Shown: positions 32,645 through 42,653 of the stretch, piece by piece
Numbering within the stretch: the first letter of the stretch is position 1
Layout: the number at the start of each line of letters is the position of its first letter
Assembly (NCBI GenBank): GCA_002394335.1
Contig: DGTP01000014.1
Span: forward strand, 20,303 to 84,302
Direction of reading: 5' to 3'
DNA: 64,000 bases
From: Bacteroidales bacterium UBA4333
GTDB taxonomy: Bacteria; Bacteroidota; Bacteroidia; Bacteroidales; Paludibacteraceae
Notes under the pieces: generated by a model
Databases searched by the model: none
What the model was told of the DNA's origin: nothing
Seen by the model: only the letters and a program-made list of their open reading frames with translations
Translations under genes and position numbers: made by a program

Positions 32645-34315
32645 CTATTTTAAGGTATAATACTTATGGTTCCAAGCAGTCGGTTTGATATGCGGCAACT
32701 CGATGATGCCTTCTTTGTGCTGCTTGCCTTGCGCGAGATGGAGCGCCATAGCTACCGCTGCCATATCATCGGCTGCAGCCGCTTTGGTGTTGGCAGCCGG
32801 CTGTGCCGGTGTTGCCAAGTACCGGCGCAGGTTCTCAGGAACTTCCTTTCCGGCTTTCTGCATACGCTCTGCGAGATCTTTGTTGAACTGCTCTTTGGCA
32901 ATACCGGACTTGTACTCGCGGTACTGTTTGTCGTGCATAGCGAACTCGAACAGTTCCTCGTCGTCCTGTCCGCGATCCCAACCCAGTTCTTTCATCTCTT
33001 TGATATACTGCGGCAGCACATCCGGATAGAGTTTCTGGGGATCGTCGGTGTAGAATTCATAGCCTTTCTCTTTGGCGAGTTCGATGATCTCCGGCGCCAA
33101 CTCACCCGGCAGTTTACCGGACTTGCCAAGTATCATGCCCCACATAGCGGGATCCATGCGTGTGAAGTCTTTCTCGCCCATCGAGCGGCTGAAGAGGTTC
33201 ATCAGCGCAGCGTTCTTCACATACTGGCTGAACGGTGTGACGAGACAAGGCGTACCAAGCATCGGCCATATACGCTGTACTTCGTCGAAGAGCTGTACCA
33301 GCAGTTCGTCCTCGGAGAGTTCTTTCTCGCCTTTCTTGCGAAGGTTGGCGTTGATAGCAGCGTGCATGCCTTTGAGATCCGCCATGAGCGAACCCATCAT
33401 ACCTCCAGGCAGACCGCAACCTACCAGCAGAGACGTCATCAGCGCGTTCTTCGGGTCAATCCAATAACCGAGGAAATCGTCGATGAAGGACTGCGTGAGA
33501 GAGCGTGCCTCCATATAGGCTTTCATGTTGATGTCTTTGACAAGGAATCCTGCGTCTTTGAGCATTGCCTGAATGGTGATCACATCCGGGTGCACTTTTC
33601 CCCAAGAGAGCGGCTCCATCGCTACATCGAGCACATCGCCGCCGGCTTTTGCCACCTCGAGCATCGAAGCTACGCTAAAGCCCGGTCCCGTATGTCCGTG
33701 GTATTGGATGATGATATCCGGGTGTTTCTCCTTGATAGCCGCTACGATCGTTCCGAGCATTGCCGGACGACCGATACCCGCCATATCCTTAAGACAGATC
33801 TCCTGTGCGCCACCTTCAATCAGTTGCTCCGCGAGATTGATGTAATACTCGGCGGTGTGGACTTTCGAATAGGTGATACACATGGTAGCCTGGGCGGTCA
33901 TGCCTGCAGCTTTTGCCCATTTGATGGAGGGGATGATATTACGCGGGTCGTTCAGACCGCAGAAAATACGGGTGATATCCGTTCCCTGCGCATGCTTCAC
34001 TTTATACATCAGCTGACGCACGTCTGCAGGTACAGGATTCATGCGCAACGCGTTCAGACCGCGGTCGAGCATATGGGTCTTGATTCCTGCTTCGTTGAAG
34101 GGTTTGCAGAACGTACGGACAGCCTGGTTCGGGTTCTCACCGTAGAGCAGGTTCACTTGCTCACTTGCGCCACCGTTGGTCTCTACACGGTCGAAGCAAC
34201 CCATATCAATGATCACCGGAGCAATCTTCGCCAACTGGTCTTTACGCGGCACATACTTTCCGCTACTCTGCCACATGTCGCGATAGACAAGGGAAAATTG
34301 AATTTCTTTTTTCAT
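32645..34315 (-). CDS. Pyruvate/oxaloacetate carboxyltransferase (PYC subunit B or OadA-like), without biotin domain
   Basis: 556 residues from the ATG at 34315. The earlier in-frame ATG at 34357 lies within the -7 box and so upstream of the transcript. The carboxyltransferase barrel is recognised from SLVYRDMWQSSGKYVP, VETNGGASEQV, ICLKDMAGIGRP with the conserved Lys/Asp, and QYHGHTGPGFS with the metal-binding His pair. The C-terminus has an Ala-rich linker and no AMKM biotinylation site. A separate biotin carrier protein would therefore be needed. Role is carboxyl transfer between biotin and pyruvate or oxaloacetate, probably at the oxaloacetate node of succinate metabolism. Confidence 0.85.
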   Translation of the reverse strand: MKKEIQFSLVYRDMWQSSGKYVPRKDQLAKIAPVIIDMGCFDRVETNGGASEQVNLLYGENPNQAVRTFCKPFNEAGIKTHMLDRGLNALRMNPVPADVRQLMYKVKHAQGTDITRIFCGLNDPRNIIPSIKWAKAAGMTAQATMCITYSKVHTAEYYINLAEQLIEGGAQEICLKDMAGIGRPAMLGTIVAAIKEKHPDIIIQYHGHTGPGFSVASMLEVAKAGGDVLDVAMEPLSWGKVHPDVITIQAMLKDAGFLVKDINMKAYMEARSLTQSFIDDFLGYWIDPKNALMTSLLVGCGLPGGMMGSLMADLKGMHAAINANLRKKGEKELSEDELLVQLFDEVQRIWPMLGTPCLVTPFSQYVKNAALMNLFSRSMGEKDFTRMDPAMWGMILGKSGKLPGELAPEIIELAKEKGYEFYTDDPQKLYPDVLPQYIKEMKELGWDRGQDDEELFEFAMHDKQYREYKSGIAKEQFNKDLAERMQKAGKEVPENLRRYLATPAQPAANTKAAAADDMAAVAMALHLAQGKQHKEGIIELPHIKPTAWNHKYYTLK

Positions 34316-34354
34316 GCTATAGTATTTCGAATATTTACTGTTTAAAATATCGTG

Positions 34355-34386
34355 CAAAGGTACGATTTTTTTTTGATATTCGCAAA
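34355..34386 (-). promoter_or_regulatory. Promoter of the carboxyltransferase-serC-serA block
   Basis: Minus strand TTTG (34386-34383), 20 bp, TACCTTTG (34362-34355). It is the only consensus promoter I find upstream of the 25 kb minus-strand block; additional internal ones may be weaker. Confidence 0.8.
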
Positions 34387-34443
34387 TAATTCTTTTATTT
34401 TTATGGTATCGCAGTATAAAATACTGCTTTTTATGCTTTTTTT

Positions 34444-34475
34444 CTTGTGTATATGAAAAAATAATAGTACCTTTG
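34444..34475 (+). promoter_or_regulatory. Promoter of the AddAB-like operon
   Basis: CTTG 34444-34447, 20 bp, TACCTTTG 34468-34475; the ATG is 12 bp on, giving a very short leader. Divergent from the promoter at 34355-34386. Confidence 0.8.
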
Positions 34476-34486
34476 TCGCCTAAATT

Positions 34487-37400
34487 ATGGCGAATGCGAT
34501 AAATATATGCAAGGCGTCTGCGGGAACAGGTAAGACTTTTACTCTCGCAGCGTATTATGTAGGGCTTCTTTTGTCAGGAGTCAGTTATCGCAATATCTTA
34601 GCTGTTACTTTCACCAACAAGGCTACAGCCGAAATGCGAGTTCGTATCTTAGGCTATCTCTATGCCATTGCCAATGGCGATCAGGAGGTGCAGCCTTTTT
34701 TGCAGAAAGCCCTGCGTACCGACCATATTGCGCATCCCGAGGAAATCCGCACTCGGGCAGCTGCCTGTTTTGAGCAGATGCTTTTGGATTTTGACAGCGT
34801 GCAGGTGCAGACGATCGACTCTTTTCTCCTGACCCTTTTGTCCGGCATGGCAAGTGTGCTCAGAATGTCCACCGGCATGACAACTGAACTGGATAGCGAT
34901 TTTATTATCTCCCGTGCTGTTGACAAGCTCCTTACCGTAGGCATGACACCGGAAGTGGAGAGGTTGCTCAAGAGATACCTGCATGTGCAGCTGGATAGCG
35001 AACGTACATGGGATGTGCGGGCTGCTATTCGTGATATGGGGCTCAAACTCTATCAGGAGCAGGTGCAGATGCTTGAGGCGGAACACAAGATAGTCTTTGA
35101 TGCCGCTTCTATAGAACGGTATCGCGCGCATCTGCTTGGCGAATGGAAAAACAATGCAGACCTTCGCACGCTGTCTTCCCTGTTGCAGAAAGCCCGTCCT
35201 ATGATTCTGACGGAAAAACCGCATGGCAAGGATCTTATGAATGCCTGTTTGCGTTTGGAGCGTTCACTTTCCGAACCCGATAAAATCAAGTCGGCTGACT
35301 TGTTCCGAGGTATGACCGATGCGCAACTGGCAGCGACTCCAAAGTGGAAAGAACAGCCCGCTGAGGCTGTTTCGGCAATGGTGCAGGCAACCGAACTGGC
35401 GAAGAAACTTCGTGAAACCTATCTGACCATCAAACTAAGTATCGGATTCAGCTACGAAATGCAACTGATGAGCGCTCTGCGCATCTTGATTGCGGAGACC
35501 CTTACCGAACAGAACAGTGCGCTCTTGGCGCAGACTGCCAGTATTCTTCATCAAGCTCTGCAAGCCGGCGATGCCGATTTTATCTTGGAGAAAGCGGGTA
35601 TTCGGTATCATCATATTCTCATAGACGAGTTTCAGGACACCAGCCGTCTGCAATGGCGCGTTTTTCGTCCTTTGATAGACGAATTGCTCGCTGCCGGAGG
35701 TAATAGTGTGCTCATCGTAGGCGATATCAAACAGAGTATCTACCGTTGGCGAAACGGCGACTGGAGCATCATGCAATCCCTCAGCGGAAAGGAGGAGAAA
35801 CTGGTTCGTAATTTCCGTAGCCGGAGAGTGGTTGTGGAGCAGAACCTGAAGCTTTTTGACCATATTATAGCCTCCGAAGATGAGGTTCGCAAGCCGCTTT
35901 ACCAAAGTATCTACGGCGAAGGCTATGAGCCGGATAAAATATCTTCTTTCTACCGTTCAGGCAAAGAGGGCGGGTTGGTTCGTTTCCGTGCATTTGTACA
36001 AGAGAAACGAGATCCGGAGCAAGTCATTCTTGATATGTTCCGTACAATGGAGCAACTTCTCTCTCAGGGTGCTTTCCCGGAGCAGTTGTTGATCCTTGTC
36101 CGCGGGCATAAAGAGGCTCAACTCATCGCTGAGTCTCACGCCCTTCTCTCGCCAGAGGAGTATCCTCTGCTCAGCCGTGCTGCAATGGTGGATGCTTCCA
36201 GTTATCAGCTCCGTGCGGCTCGTTCTGTGCAAGCGGTTATCAATGGAATGCGTTTTCTGCACACTTCCGATCGGCTTGCTGTGCAGATGGTGGTTCAACT
36301 CACCCGGCGTCTCGATGCGCCACAGCGTCTGGAAGCAATGAATAGCCGCCTGCCGCTCTATGAACTGGTGAGCGAACTGATCCGGCTTCTCGTCTGTGAT
36401 GACGACGGGTGCTACCGAGGCGGAGAGATAGCCTATATTAACTGCCTTCTGGATTCCGTCCGCTCATATGTGGCTAAATTCGGTTCCGATATAGAGCAGT
36501 TCCTGCATTACTGGGAAGACAAACTCCAGTCGCAATCCATACCTTCTCCTACTGCAAAATCTATCCGAATAATGACAATCCATGCCAGCAAGGGACTTGA
36601 GGCGCAGACGGTCTTCATTCCGTTCTGCCAATGGTCCAAAGAGGTGGACAAATACAATACAGTCTGGTGCGAAGCAGCCATTCCCAGGGAAGACGGATCT
36701 TCCATGGGATTTCTGCCTATACAGGACGGTAAAGAGGCCTTGGAGTCTGCATACAGGATATCGATGATAGAGGAGCACGAGAAAGAGCGCATTGAGAATC
36801 TTAATATGTTGTATGTGGCACTCACGCGCGCAGTGGACAATCTCTATGTATCCGCTATCTTCCGCCGCACCAAATCAGCGGGAGTGGAAAAATCTCATGT
36901 AGGCGATTACATCGCTAAAGCATGGGGGACGGAACTCGATGATATAGAGGCGGGCAATTTTGCCGAAGTAACATTCGGGACACCCGTTATTGCAGATCTC
37001 AAAGACAAGGAACAAGGGCTTTTTGAGTTCTCCTCTTCTCCTGAAACAGAAGTAACGCTATGGAGCAATGGCGACCGGGTTCGGTTTGTACAATCCCAAG
37101 AGTGCATGCGCTATCTGGAAATGGGAGAAGAAGCAGACCAGCGTGCCGCACGTATTGACGAAGGTAATCTTTGCCACGAGATTTTTGCGCAGATGCGTAC
37201 TATATCCGACTTGCCCGGAGTACTTGATGATTTTGAAAGCCAAGGGCTTATCCAATCCAACGAGCAACGGCTTACCATCGAGGCACTTATCAATAATGCC
37301 TGGACCAACGAAAAGATGAAAGACTGGTTCACCAATCCTTGGACTGTTGATTGCGAACAAGCTATTTTCATGCATGGAAAGGAATACCGTCCTGACCGCG

Positions 37401-37579
37401 TAATGACCGACAAAGCGACTTCGAGAGCCATCGTTCTTGACTATAAGTTCGGGCATGAAGACAAATCCTATTTTGAGCAAGTGCGCACATATATGCACGC
37501 AATGGAACTCTTGGGATACGAACATGTGGAGGGCTATCTCTGGTATGCCCGACAAGGCAAATTGACCCCTGTTAAATGA
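34487..37579 (+). CDS. UvrD/AddA-type helicase-nuclease
   Basis: Larger subunit of an AddAB/RecBCD-like double-strand-break repair complex, 1030 residues. Superfamily 1 motifs: Walker A KASAGTGKT at 9-17, AVTFTNKATAEMR, DEFQDTS near 381, GDIKQSIYRWR, and MTIHASKGLEAQTVFIP with LYVALTRAVDNLYVS. A C-terminal nuclease domain has the RPDRVM and VLDYKFGHE elements of a PD-(D/E)xK site near residue 984. It overlaps the next gene by 4 bp. The role is inferred from family: resecting broken DNA ends for recombination. Confidence 0.9.
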   Translation: MANAINICKASAGTGKTFTLAAYYVGLLLSGVSYRNILAVTFTNKATAEMRVRILGYLYAIANGDQEVQPFLQKALRTDHIAHPEEIRTRAAACFEQMLLDFDSVQVQTIDSFLLTLLSGMASVLRMSTGMTTELDSDFIISRAVDKLLTVGMTPEVERLLKRYLHVQLDSERTWDVRAAIRDMGLKLYQEQVQMLEAEHKIVFDAASIERYRAHLLGEWKNNADLRTLSSLLQKARPMILTEKPHGKDLMNACLRLERSLSEPDKIKSADLFRGMTDAQLAATPKWKEQPAEAVSAMVQATELAKKLRETYLTIKLSIGFSYEMQLMSALRILIAETLTEQNSALLAQTASILHQALQAGDADFILEKAGIRYHHILIDEFQDTSRLQWRVFRPLIDELLAAGGNSVLIVGDIKQSIYRWRNGDWSIMQSLSGKEEKLVRNFRSRRVVVEQNLKLFDHIIASEDEVRKPLYQSIYGEGYEPDKISSFYRSGKEGGLVRFRAFVQEKRDPEQVILDMFRTMEQLLSQGAFPEQLLILVRGHKEAQLIAESHALLSPEEYPLLSRAAMVDASSYQLRAARSVQAVINGMRFLHTSDRLAVQMVVQLTRRLDAPQRLEAMNSRLPLYELVSELIRLLVCDDDGCYRGGEIAYINCLLDSVRSYVAKFGSDIEQFLHYWEDKLQSQSIPSPTAKSIRIMTIHASKGLEAQTVFIPFCQWSKEVDKYNTVWCEAAIPREDGSSMGFLPIQDGKEALESAYRISMIEEHEKERIENLNMLYVALTRAVDNLYVSAIFRRTKSAGVEKSHVGDYIAKAWGTELDDIEAGNFAEVTFGTPVIADLKDKEQGLFEFSSSPETEVTLWSNGDRVRFVQSQECMRYLEMGEEADQRAARIDEGNLCHEIFAQMRTISDLPGVLDDFESQGLIQSNEQRLTIEALINNAWTNEKMKDWFTNPWTVDCEQAIFMHGKEYRPDRVMTDKATSRAIVLDYKFGHEDKSYFEQVRTYMHAMELLGYEHVEGYLWYARQGKLTPVK

Positions 37580-40230
37580 ACGGATTTCTGCAACATACAG
37601 CCGCTTCCATCTGTGAGCGATTAGGATGGGAAGCATTGCGGACAACCACGCTTGTCCTGCCTTCGCAGCGTGCCGGATTGATGCTCCGCGAAGAACTGCT
37701 TCAGCTTCAGCAGCGTTCGGGGAGAGAAGCTGTCTATGCCCCTACTGTACAGACACTCCGGCAGTTTCTTGATTCGCTCAGTCCCCTCTATGCGGAGGAC
37801 GAACTCAAAACAATCATGCGTCTCTATACTCTCTATCGCAAGCATATAGCATCAGAGGGTGATGAGATGCCGTTAGACCAATTCTACGGCTGGGGAAAGC
37901 AGATGATAGCCGATTTTACCAATATTGATGTCTCTATGCCGTTCTCTGAGGTCGAATCGTTCTTTAAGCATACAGTAGCGGCGCACGAACTCAACGAATG
38001 GCAATTGGACCGCGATACGGAAGACCGTCTTCGCGCTTTGATCAAGCCGGATGCAGCTCCTGTGTCAGATGATGCGCTTTCGATTAGGAATCAGTATAAA
38101 ACACTCTGGCGCAAACTCTATGAACTGTACCTTGCTTTGCATCAGCAGATGCTTGAGGAACACAAAGGTTATGAAGGAATGCGTTCACGTGCAATCCTGG
38201 ACAATAAAGCAGAGGTAGAGCAGAGGCTAAGCAGACGTCAATTTGTTTTTGTAGGCTTTAACTATCTCCTGCCTGTCGAGCGCGAGATTATGGAACTTCT
38301 CAAAGACAGGTCTCTTTTCTACTGGGATTATGTACCTTCTTTCCCTGCCAACACCAAAGCCTTTTCCTTTGCCCGGCTCAACCAGAGTATCTTGGGTTCC
38401 GCCTCCGAGCCTAACACGTGGACTGCGCCCAAATCGGTAGATGTGATCTCTTGTCCTTCTTCTGCCGCACAAGCGCAATACGTGCATGACTGGCTGGCTT
38501 CCGCCTATAGAGAGAAAGGGCAGCATGTGGCTGTTGTGATCTGTGACGAGGGAATGTTGGAACCGGTTATCTATACACTGCCTACCATTCGTCTGGAAGG
38601 AAACGAGACGCCCGAACCGATTAATATCACCAAGGGTTTCCCGCTCCGCAACACCCGTGCGTTTGCCCGCGTGATAGCGTTGCTGGATGAAATGCAGGAT
38701 CTGACAGAACTCGAGACCCTTGCAGACCGTCTTGCACTCGCCAGCGAGGATGAAATGCCGGCTGAGGAGTCTTGGCATACACTACTTGCCCAAGAGGCGA
38801 TGTTCCAAGTCCGTAAGTGCATCAACAGAATGCGAACCATGATTGCTTCCTATCCGGAAGTGCCTTTTACCGTCTCTCTCGTACGGATGTTACTTCGCCG
38901 GGAATTAGAGAGCGTGACGATGCCGTTTAATGGCGAACCCGTTACAGACCTCCAAGTGCTGGGGGTACTTGAGACGCGTGTACTGGATTTTGACAAGATA
39001 CTGATGCTTAACGTGGAGGAGGGTATTATCCCGCAGAAGAGCCATGATGTCAGTTTCATTCCATTCTATCTGCGCAAGGCTTATCATATGCAGACCGATG
39101 ATGAACGTGCTACGGTCTATGCTTATAATTTCTTCCGTCTCCTTAGCCGAACCCGCGAGGTGACGATGCTTTTTACCTCTGCCGAGGCAAATCCTAACAG
39201 TAGAGGAGTCTCACGGTTTGTGTTGCAGATGTTAGCCTCCGATCTGTTCGATGTGCATAAGTATCAACTATCCGAATCTTCGCAGATCGAACCTGTAACA
39301 ACCGTTGAGGAGCAAATCGTTCCTTTCCGCCGGAATTACCTGTCGCCTTCCGCAATCAATACCTATGTCGATTGCCCGCGTAAGTTCTACTGGCAGTATG
39401 TGAAAGGCTTGAGGGAGGAAGAACCGGCAGATGCCATCATGCCCCGTAATGAACTGGGTACCATGGTGCATGGTATCATGCAATACCTCTATTCCCACTA
39501 TCTGGGTTGTGACGGTTCTTCACCCAAACAAGTTTTGCCCGAACAGATCCATGCCCTCCTTCAGTCGGAGACCATCCTAAGCGAAGCACTCGACAAAGCT
39601 TATGAGCAGTCCGACTATATCCGTTCTGAGCAGACTATGGCGAACGAAGCCATCCTTCGTTATGTCACGCATATCCTGGAGCGCGATGAACAGGATGCCG
39701 CTCACGGACTGTTTATCTGGCAATTGGAGAAGAAATACCGTCTGCCTCTCGCCATCGTCGAATCTCTCGGCCAAGTGTATGTTGAGGGGACTGTGGACAG
39801 GTTGGATATCGTAGGCGAGAGAGGACAAGAAGTGTTGCGTGTGATCGACTATAAGACAGGTAAGTACGATGAGAAGAAACTCACCGCTATGCCTGAAGAA
39901 CTATTTGAGGACGAGACCAAATCATATATTCGTCAGACCCTGATCTATTCGGCGGCTGTCAATCACACTCTTTCTCCCAAGATGAAGATTGTGCCTAATC
40001 TGTTCTTCTGCACCAAAGACATGCGTTCTCTTGATACGGGTATCGTTGTTGCAGGGGAGAAGATCAATGACTATCATACCATCAGTGAAAGCTTTGAGCA
40101 ACAGTTAGTCTCGCTAACACAATCTATCTATAATGACCAATTCTTTGCACCGCAGACCAAGACTGAGACGTGCCATGCCTACTGTCCGTTCTTGCTTCTC
40201 TGCGGGCGCAAACCCGATACTGATAACTGA
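37576..40230 (+). CDS. AddB-like nuclease with iron-sulfur cysteines
   Basis: 884-residue partner of the preceding helicase-nuclease. The N-terminal half is a degenerate helicase fold (TTTLVLPSQRAGLMLREELL). The C-terminal nuclease is clear: SAINTYVDCPRKFYWQYVKG near 600, LGTMVHGIMQYL, and LRVIDYKTGKYDE near 757. Final cysteines CHAYCPFLLLC with the earlier DCP cysteine match the 4Fe-4S staple of AddB nucleases. ATGA overlap with the upstream gene indicates a two-subunit enzyme made in equal amounts. Confidence 0.9.
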   Translation: MNGFLQHTAASICERLGWEALRTTTLVLPSQRAGLMLREELLQLQQRSGREAVYAPTVQTLRQFLDSLSPLYAEDELKTIMRLYTLYRKHIASEGDEMPLDQFYGWGKQMIADFTNIDVSMPFSEVESFFKHTVAAHELNEWQLDRDTEDRLRALIKPDAAPVSDDALSIRNQYKTLWRKLYELYLALHQQMLEEHKGYEGMRSRAILDNKAEVEQRLSRRQFVFVGFNYLLPVEREIMELLKDRSLFYWDYVPSFPANTKAFSFARLNQSILGSASEPNTWTAPKSVDVISCPSSAAQAQYVHDWLASAYREKGQHVAVVICDEGMLEPVIYTLPTIRLEGNETPEPINITKGFPLRNTRAFARVIALLDEMQDLTELETLADRLALASEDEMPAEESWHTLLAQEAMFQVRKCINRMRTMIASYPEVPFTVSLVRMLLRRELESVTMPFNGEPVTDLQVLGVLETRVLDFDKILMLNVEEGIIPQKSHDVSFIPFYLRKAYHMQTDDERATVYAYNFFRLLSRTREVTMLFTSAEANPNSRGVSRFVLQMLASDLFDVHKYQLSESSQIEPVTTVEEQIVPFRRNYLSPSAINTYVDCPRKFYWQYVKGLREEEPADAIMPRNELGTMVHGIMQYLYSHYLGCDGSSPKQVLPEQIHALLQSETILSEALDKAYEQSDYIRSEQTMANEAILRYVTHILERDEQDAAHGLFIWQLEKKYRLPLAIVESLGQVYVEGTVDRLDIVGERGQEVLRVIDYKTGKYDEKKLTAMPEELFEDETKSYIRQTLIYSAAVNHTLSPKMKIVPNLFFCTKDMRSLDTGIVVAGEKINDYHTISESFEQQLVSLTQSIYNDQFFAPQTKTETCHAYCPFLLLCGRKPDTDN

Positions 40231-40240
40231 AATACTCATC

Positions 40241-42091
40241 ATGAAACCTTACATTGACCATCAAGGCAACTCTCTACCGTATCCAAGGATTATCAACATA
40301 ATGCTTATGCTCGTGGGCGGATCACAGACTTTACGACTGCGTTTCTGGAGCCGCAAACCTCGTCATACAGCCGAGAAGACACTACGCGATATCTTGACAA
40401 TCTCGCGCGATACGGAATATGGGCGCGAACACCATTTCGACCGTATTCTATCGGCTACTTCTGCCGAAGACCTCTTCCGTTTATATCGGATGTATGTGCC
40501 TGTTAACGAGAGTTTTGAGACGCTTCGCCCCTATGTCGAGAAGCATATGAACGGGGAGCAGAATATCCTCTTCCCCGGTAAGCCGGATATGTATGCTACC
40601 ACCTCCGGCACTACTGCTGCCCCAAAATGGATACCAATGACCCACAAGTACTTGAAGGATGTGTATGGTAAGATGAGCCATGTGTGGACATGGAATTTTG
40701 TCAAGCATCGCAGCCGTATATTCGGCGGACATATATTCACCACTGTTGGCAAAGAATGCGAGGGGTATGCGCCGGACGGCACTATCTACGGAGCCGTCAG
40801 CGGTGTGCTCGTGCGTGATATTCCGCCTATTATCAAAAAACATTATACAGCTCCGGCGAGCGTCATGTCTATCGGCGACTACACGGCGCGTAACTATACA
40901 CTGATGCGTCTTGCTATGCAGCACCGTGATGTTACGCTTTGGGCAACCGCCAATCCCTCAACAATCCTTGAGCTCCTGCGTGTAGCGGGAGAGTATCAGC
41001 AGGAATTGATCCACGATATAGAATGCGGTACGCTGTCCGAGGATTTTGAGATACCCGATCTTATCCGTGAGGAACTTGAAGCTTATATGTCTCCTCGTCC
41101 CGAGAGAGCGGAAGAGTTGCGGCAGATACTTGCCGAGAAAGGCAAACTTGAACCCAAAGACTTCTGGCCCTTGCTGCAGTATCTCAGCACTTGGAAATGC
41201 GGCAATACAAAGATCTATATGGACAAGTATGTTGATGCCTTTGATTGGACACGCACTTTCTATCAGGAGTTGGGGTATATTGCTACAGAATGCCGTTTCG
41301 GCTTCTCGCTTGACGATACTAACGAGTCTGTCCTCTTTCCGCATTTTCACTACTATGAGTTTGTACCCGAAGAGGAACTGGATCAGCCCCATAAGCATTT
41401 TTTGCAGATCGACGAACTTGAACTTGGCAAACGCTATTGTGCCTATGTTACCACCTATTCAGGTCTCTATCGCTATAATATGAATGATTTAATAGAGGTC
41501 GGAGGATTTTATTACGGCACTCCTACGGTACATATGATTTCCAAGGTTAACGGTATTGTCTCCATGACCGGCGAGAAACTCTACGAACCCCAGTTTATCG
41601 AAGCCGTTCACCAGGCGGAAGAGGAGACAGGAATCAAGACCAAGTTCTTTGTCGGTTTTGCTGATGTAGAACAGTCCTGCTACCATTTTTACTATGAGTT
41701 CGTTAATGAGAAGATCGTCCAGCAGCAGGCGGATGAGTTTACCAAAGTCGTAGATATCAAACTCCAGCAAATCAATATAGAGTATGAATCCAAGCGCCGG
41801 TCATTCCGGCTTGGCGAACCCCAAGCACACATTCTCCTCTCTAATGCCTATGCGCGATTCAAAGCCTCCTGCCTCAAGGATGGATTTAGAGACGGGCAGT
41901 TCAAGTTCAACCTCCTAATGCAGGACGAAAAACGGCGCAACAAATTCAACCTCATTCAGCGTCTTGAGACGCGCTTTGAGAAACTAAGTGAAGGAATTAT
42001 AGACAAAGCAGATAAAATAGATGAAAGACGCAAACAACGTGCTAAACGGCGTTCAAACCGTCGTGCTCGATCTGGACGGCACAATATATGA
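40241..42091 (+). CDS. GH3-family (auxin-responsive-like) acyl-adenylating protein
   Basis: 616 residues from the ATG at 40241, 10 bp after the AddB stop. The GH3 signature for ATP binding is YATTSGTTAAPKWIPMT near residue 117, with AVSGVLVRDIPP, GLYRYNMNDLIEVGGF and TGEKLYEPQF further on. Plant GH3 enzymes join amino acids to hormones. The substrates of bacterial members are unknown. The C-terminus carries an extra basic tail (RRKQRAKRRSNRRARSGR), which overlaps the start of the HAD gene by 71 bp. A membrane or lipid-linked acyl substrate is possible, given the acyltransferase downstream. Confidence 0.88.
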   Translation: MKPYIDHQGNSLPYPRIINIMLMLVGGSQTLRLRFWSRKPRHTAEKTLRDILTISRDTEYGREHHFDRILSATSAEDLFRLYRMYVPVNESFETLRPYVEKHMNGEQNILFPGKPDMYATTSGTTAAPKWIPMTHKYLKDVYGKMSHVWTWNFVKHRSRIFGGHIFTTVGKECEGYAPDGTIYGAVSGVLVRDIPPIIKKHYTAPASVMSIGDYTARNYTLMRLAMQHRDVTLWATANPSTILELLRVAGEYQQELIHDIECGTLSEDFEIPDLIREELEAYMSPRPERAEELRQILAEKGKLEPKDFWPLLQYLSTWKCGNTKIYMDKYVDAFDWTRTFYQELGYIATECRFGFSLDDTNESVLFPHFHYYEFVPEEELDQPHKHFLQIDELELGKRYCAYVTTYSGLYRYNMNDLIEVGGFYYGTPTVHMISKVNGIVSMTGEKLYEPQFIEAVHQAEEETGIKTKFFVGFADVEQSCYHFYYEFVNEKIVQQQADEFTKVVDIKLQQINIEYESKRRSFRLGEPQAHILLSNAYARFKASCLKDGFRDGQFKFNLLMQDEKRRNKFNLIQRLETRFEKLSEGIIDKADKIDERRKQRAKRRSNRRARSGRHNI

Positions 42092-42641
42092 CAAGAGCGG
42101 TTTGGCTCGACGGATGGTCAGCCGTCTGTGGTGGAGTATCCCTCTTTTGACTGCGGAGCGTTTGGCGCGGCGTGCCGTCCGCAATCGCTTTTATGGTTCC
42201 AAAGAGGCGTTCTATCAGGCTTTCTTTGCGCAGATGGCGAAAGGGCATTGGTGGACTGCAGCCATGGCGGAGCGGTGGTATTATGCTTTTTTTATGCCGG
42301 CGATGATAGAGTTTATCCGTCGTTACCATTCGCCGCGTCCAGAGATCATGGCATTGATTCAGGAGGCAGATCGAAGGGGTATCCGTTTGGCTATATTCTC
42401 CGACTATGGCTGTGTTGAGCAGAAGCTCCGTGCTTTATCCATCTCTCCCGATCTGTTCGTTCTCTGTACCGATGCGCCCTCTATGGGAGGACTCAAACCT
42501 GCAGTTAATGCCGTTAAAAATCTTATGACTTGTCTCCAAGCCGATCCGCTGACCACACTTTTTATCGGTGATCGGGACGACAAAGACGGTGCCAGTGCAC
42601 GTGTCGTCGGCGCCCGTTTCCTCCTGATTCCTAATAGCTAA
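42021..42641 (+). CDS. HAD-superfamily hydrolase
   Basis: 206 residues. Motif I is VVLDLDGTIYD (nucleophile Asp near residue 17), motif II IFSDYG, a Lys in GGLKPAV and motif IV FIGDRDDKDGASA, so all catalytic elements are present. The cap is a helical insert rich in Arg and Trp. The ATG at 42021, or a GTG at 42039, must be used because motif I follows at once. Either way the gene overlaps the GH3 frame by 50-71 bp. Probably a small-molecule phosphatase. Confidence 0.85.
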   Translation: MKDANNVLNGVQTVVLDLDGTIYDKSGLARRMVSRLWWSIPLLTAERLARRAVRNRFYGSKEAFYQAFFAQMAKGHWWTAAMAERWYYAFFMPAMIEFIRRYHSPRPEIMALIQEADRRGIRLAIFSDYGCVEQKLRALSISPDLFVLCTDAPSMGGLKPAVNAVKNLMTCLQADPLTTLFIGDRDDKDGASARVVGARFLLIPNS

Positions 42642-42653
42642 TCCTAATCGCCA

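Noticed and set aside
31553..32653. 366-codon open frame on + opposite serC
   Set aside because: Same reasons: antisense to a certain gene, with no recognisable domain.
32666..34345. 559-codon open frame on + opposite the carboxyltransferase
   Set aside because: It mirrors the real gene, has a Cys/His/Arg-rich composition typical of antisense frames, no family motif and no promoter. Codon bias of the opposite gene explains its openness.
40133..40240. Start of the GH3 gene at 40133
   Set aside because: The added residues lie inside the AddB coding end and are not protein-like; ATG 40241 follows the AddB stop.
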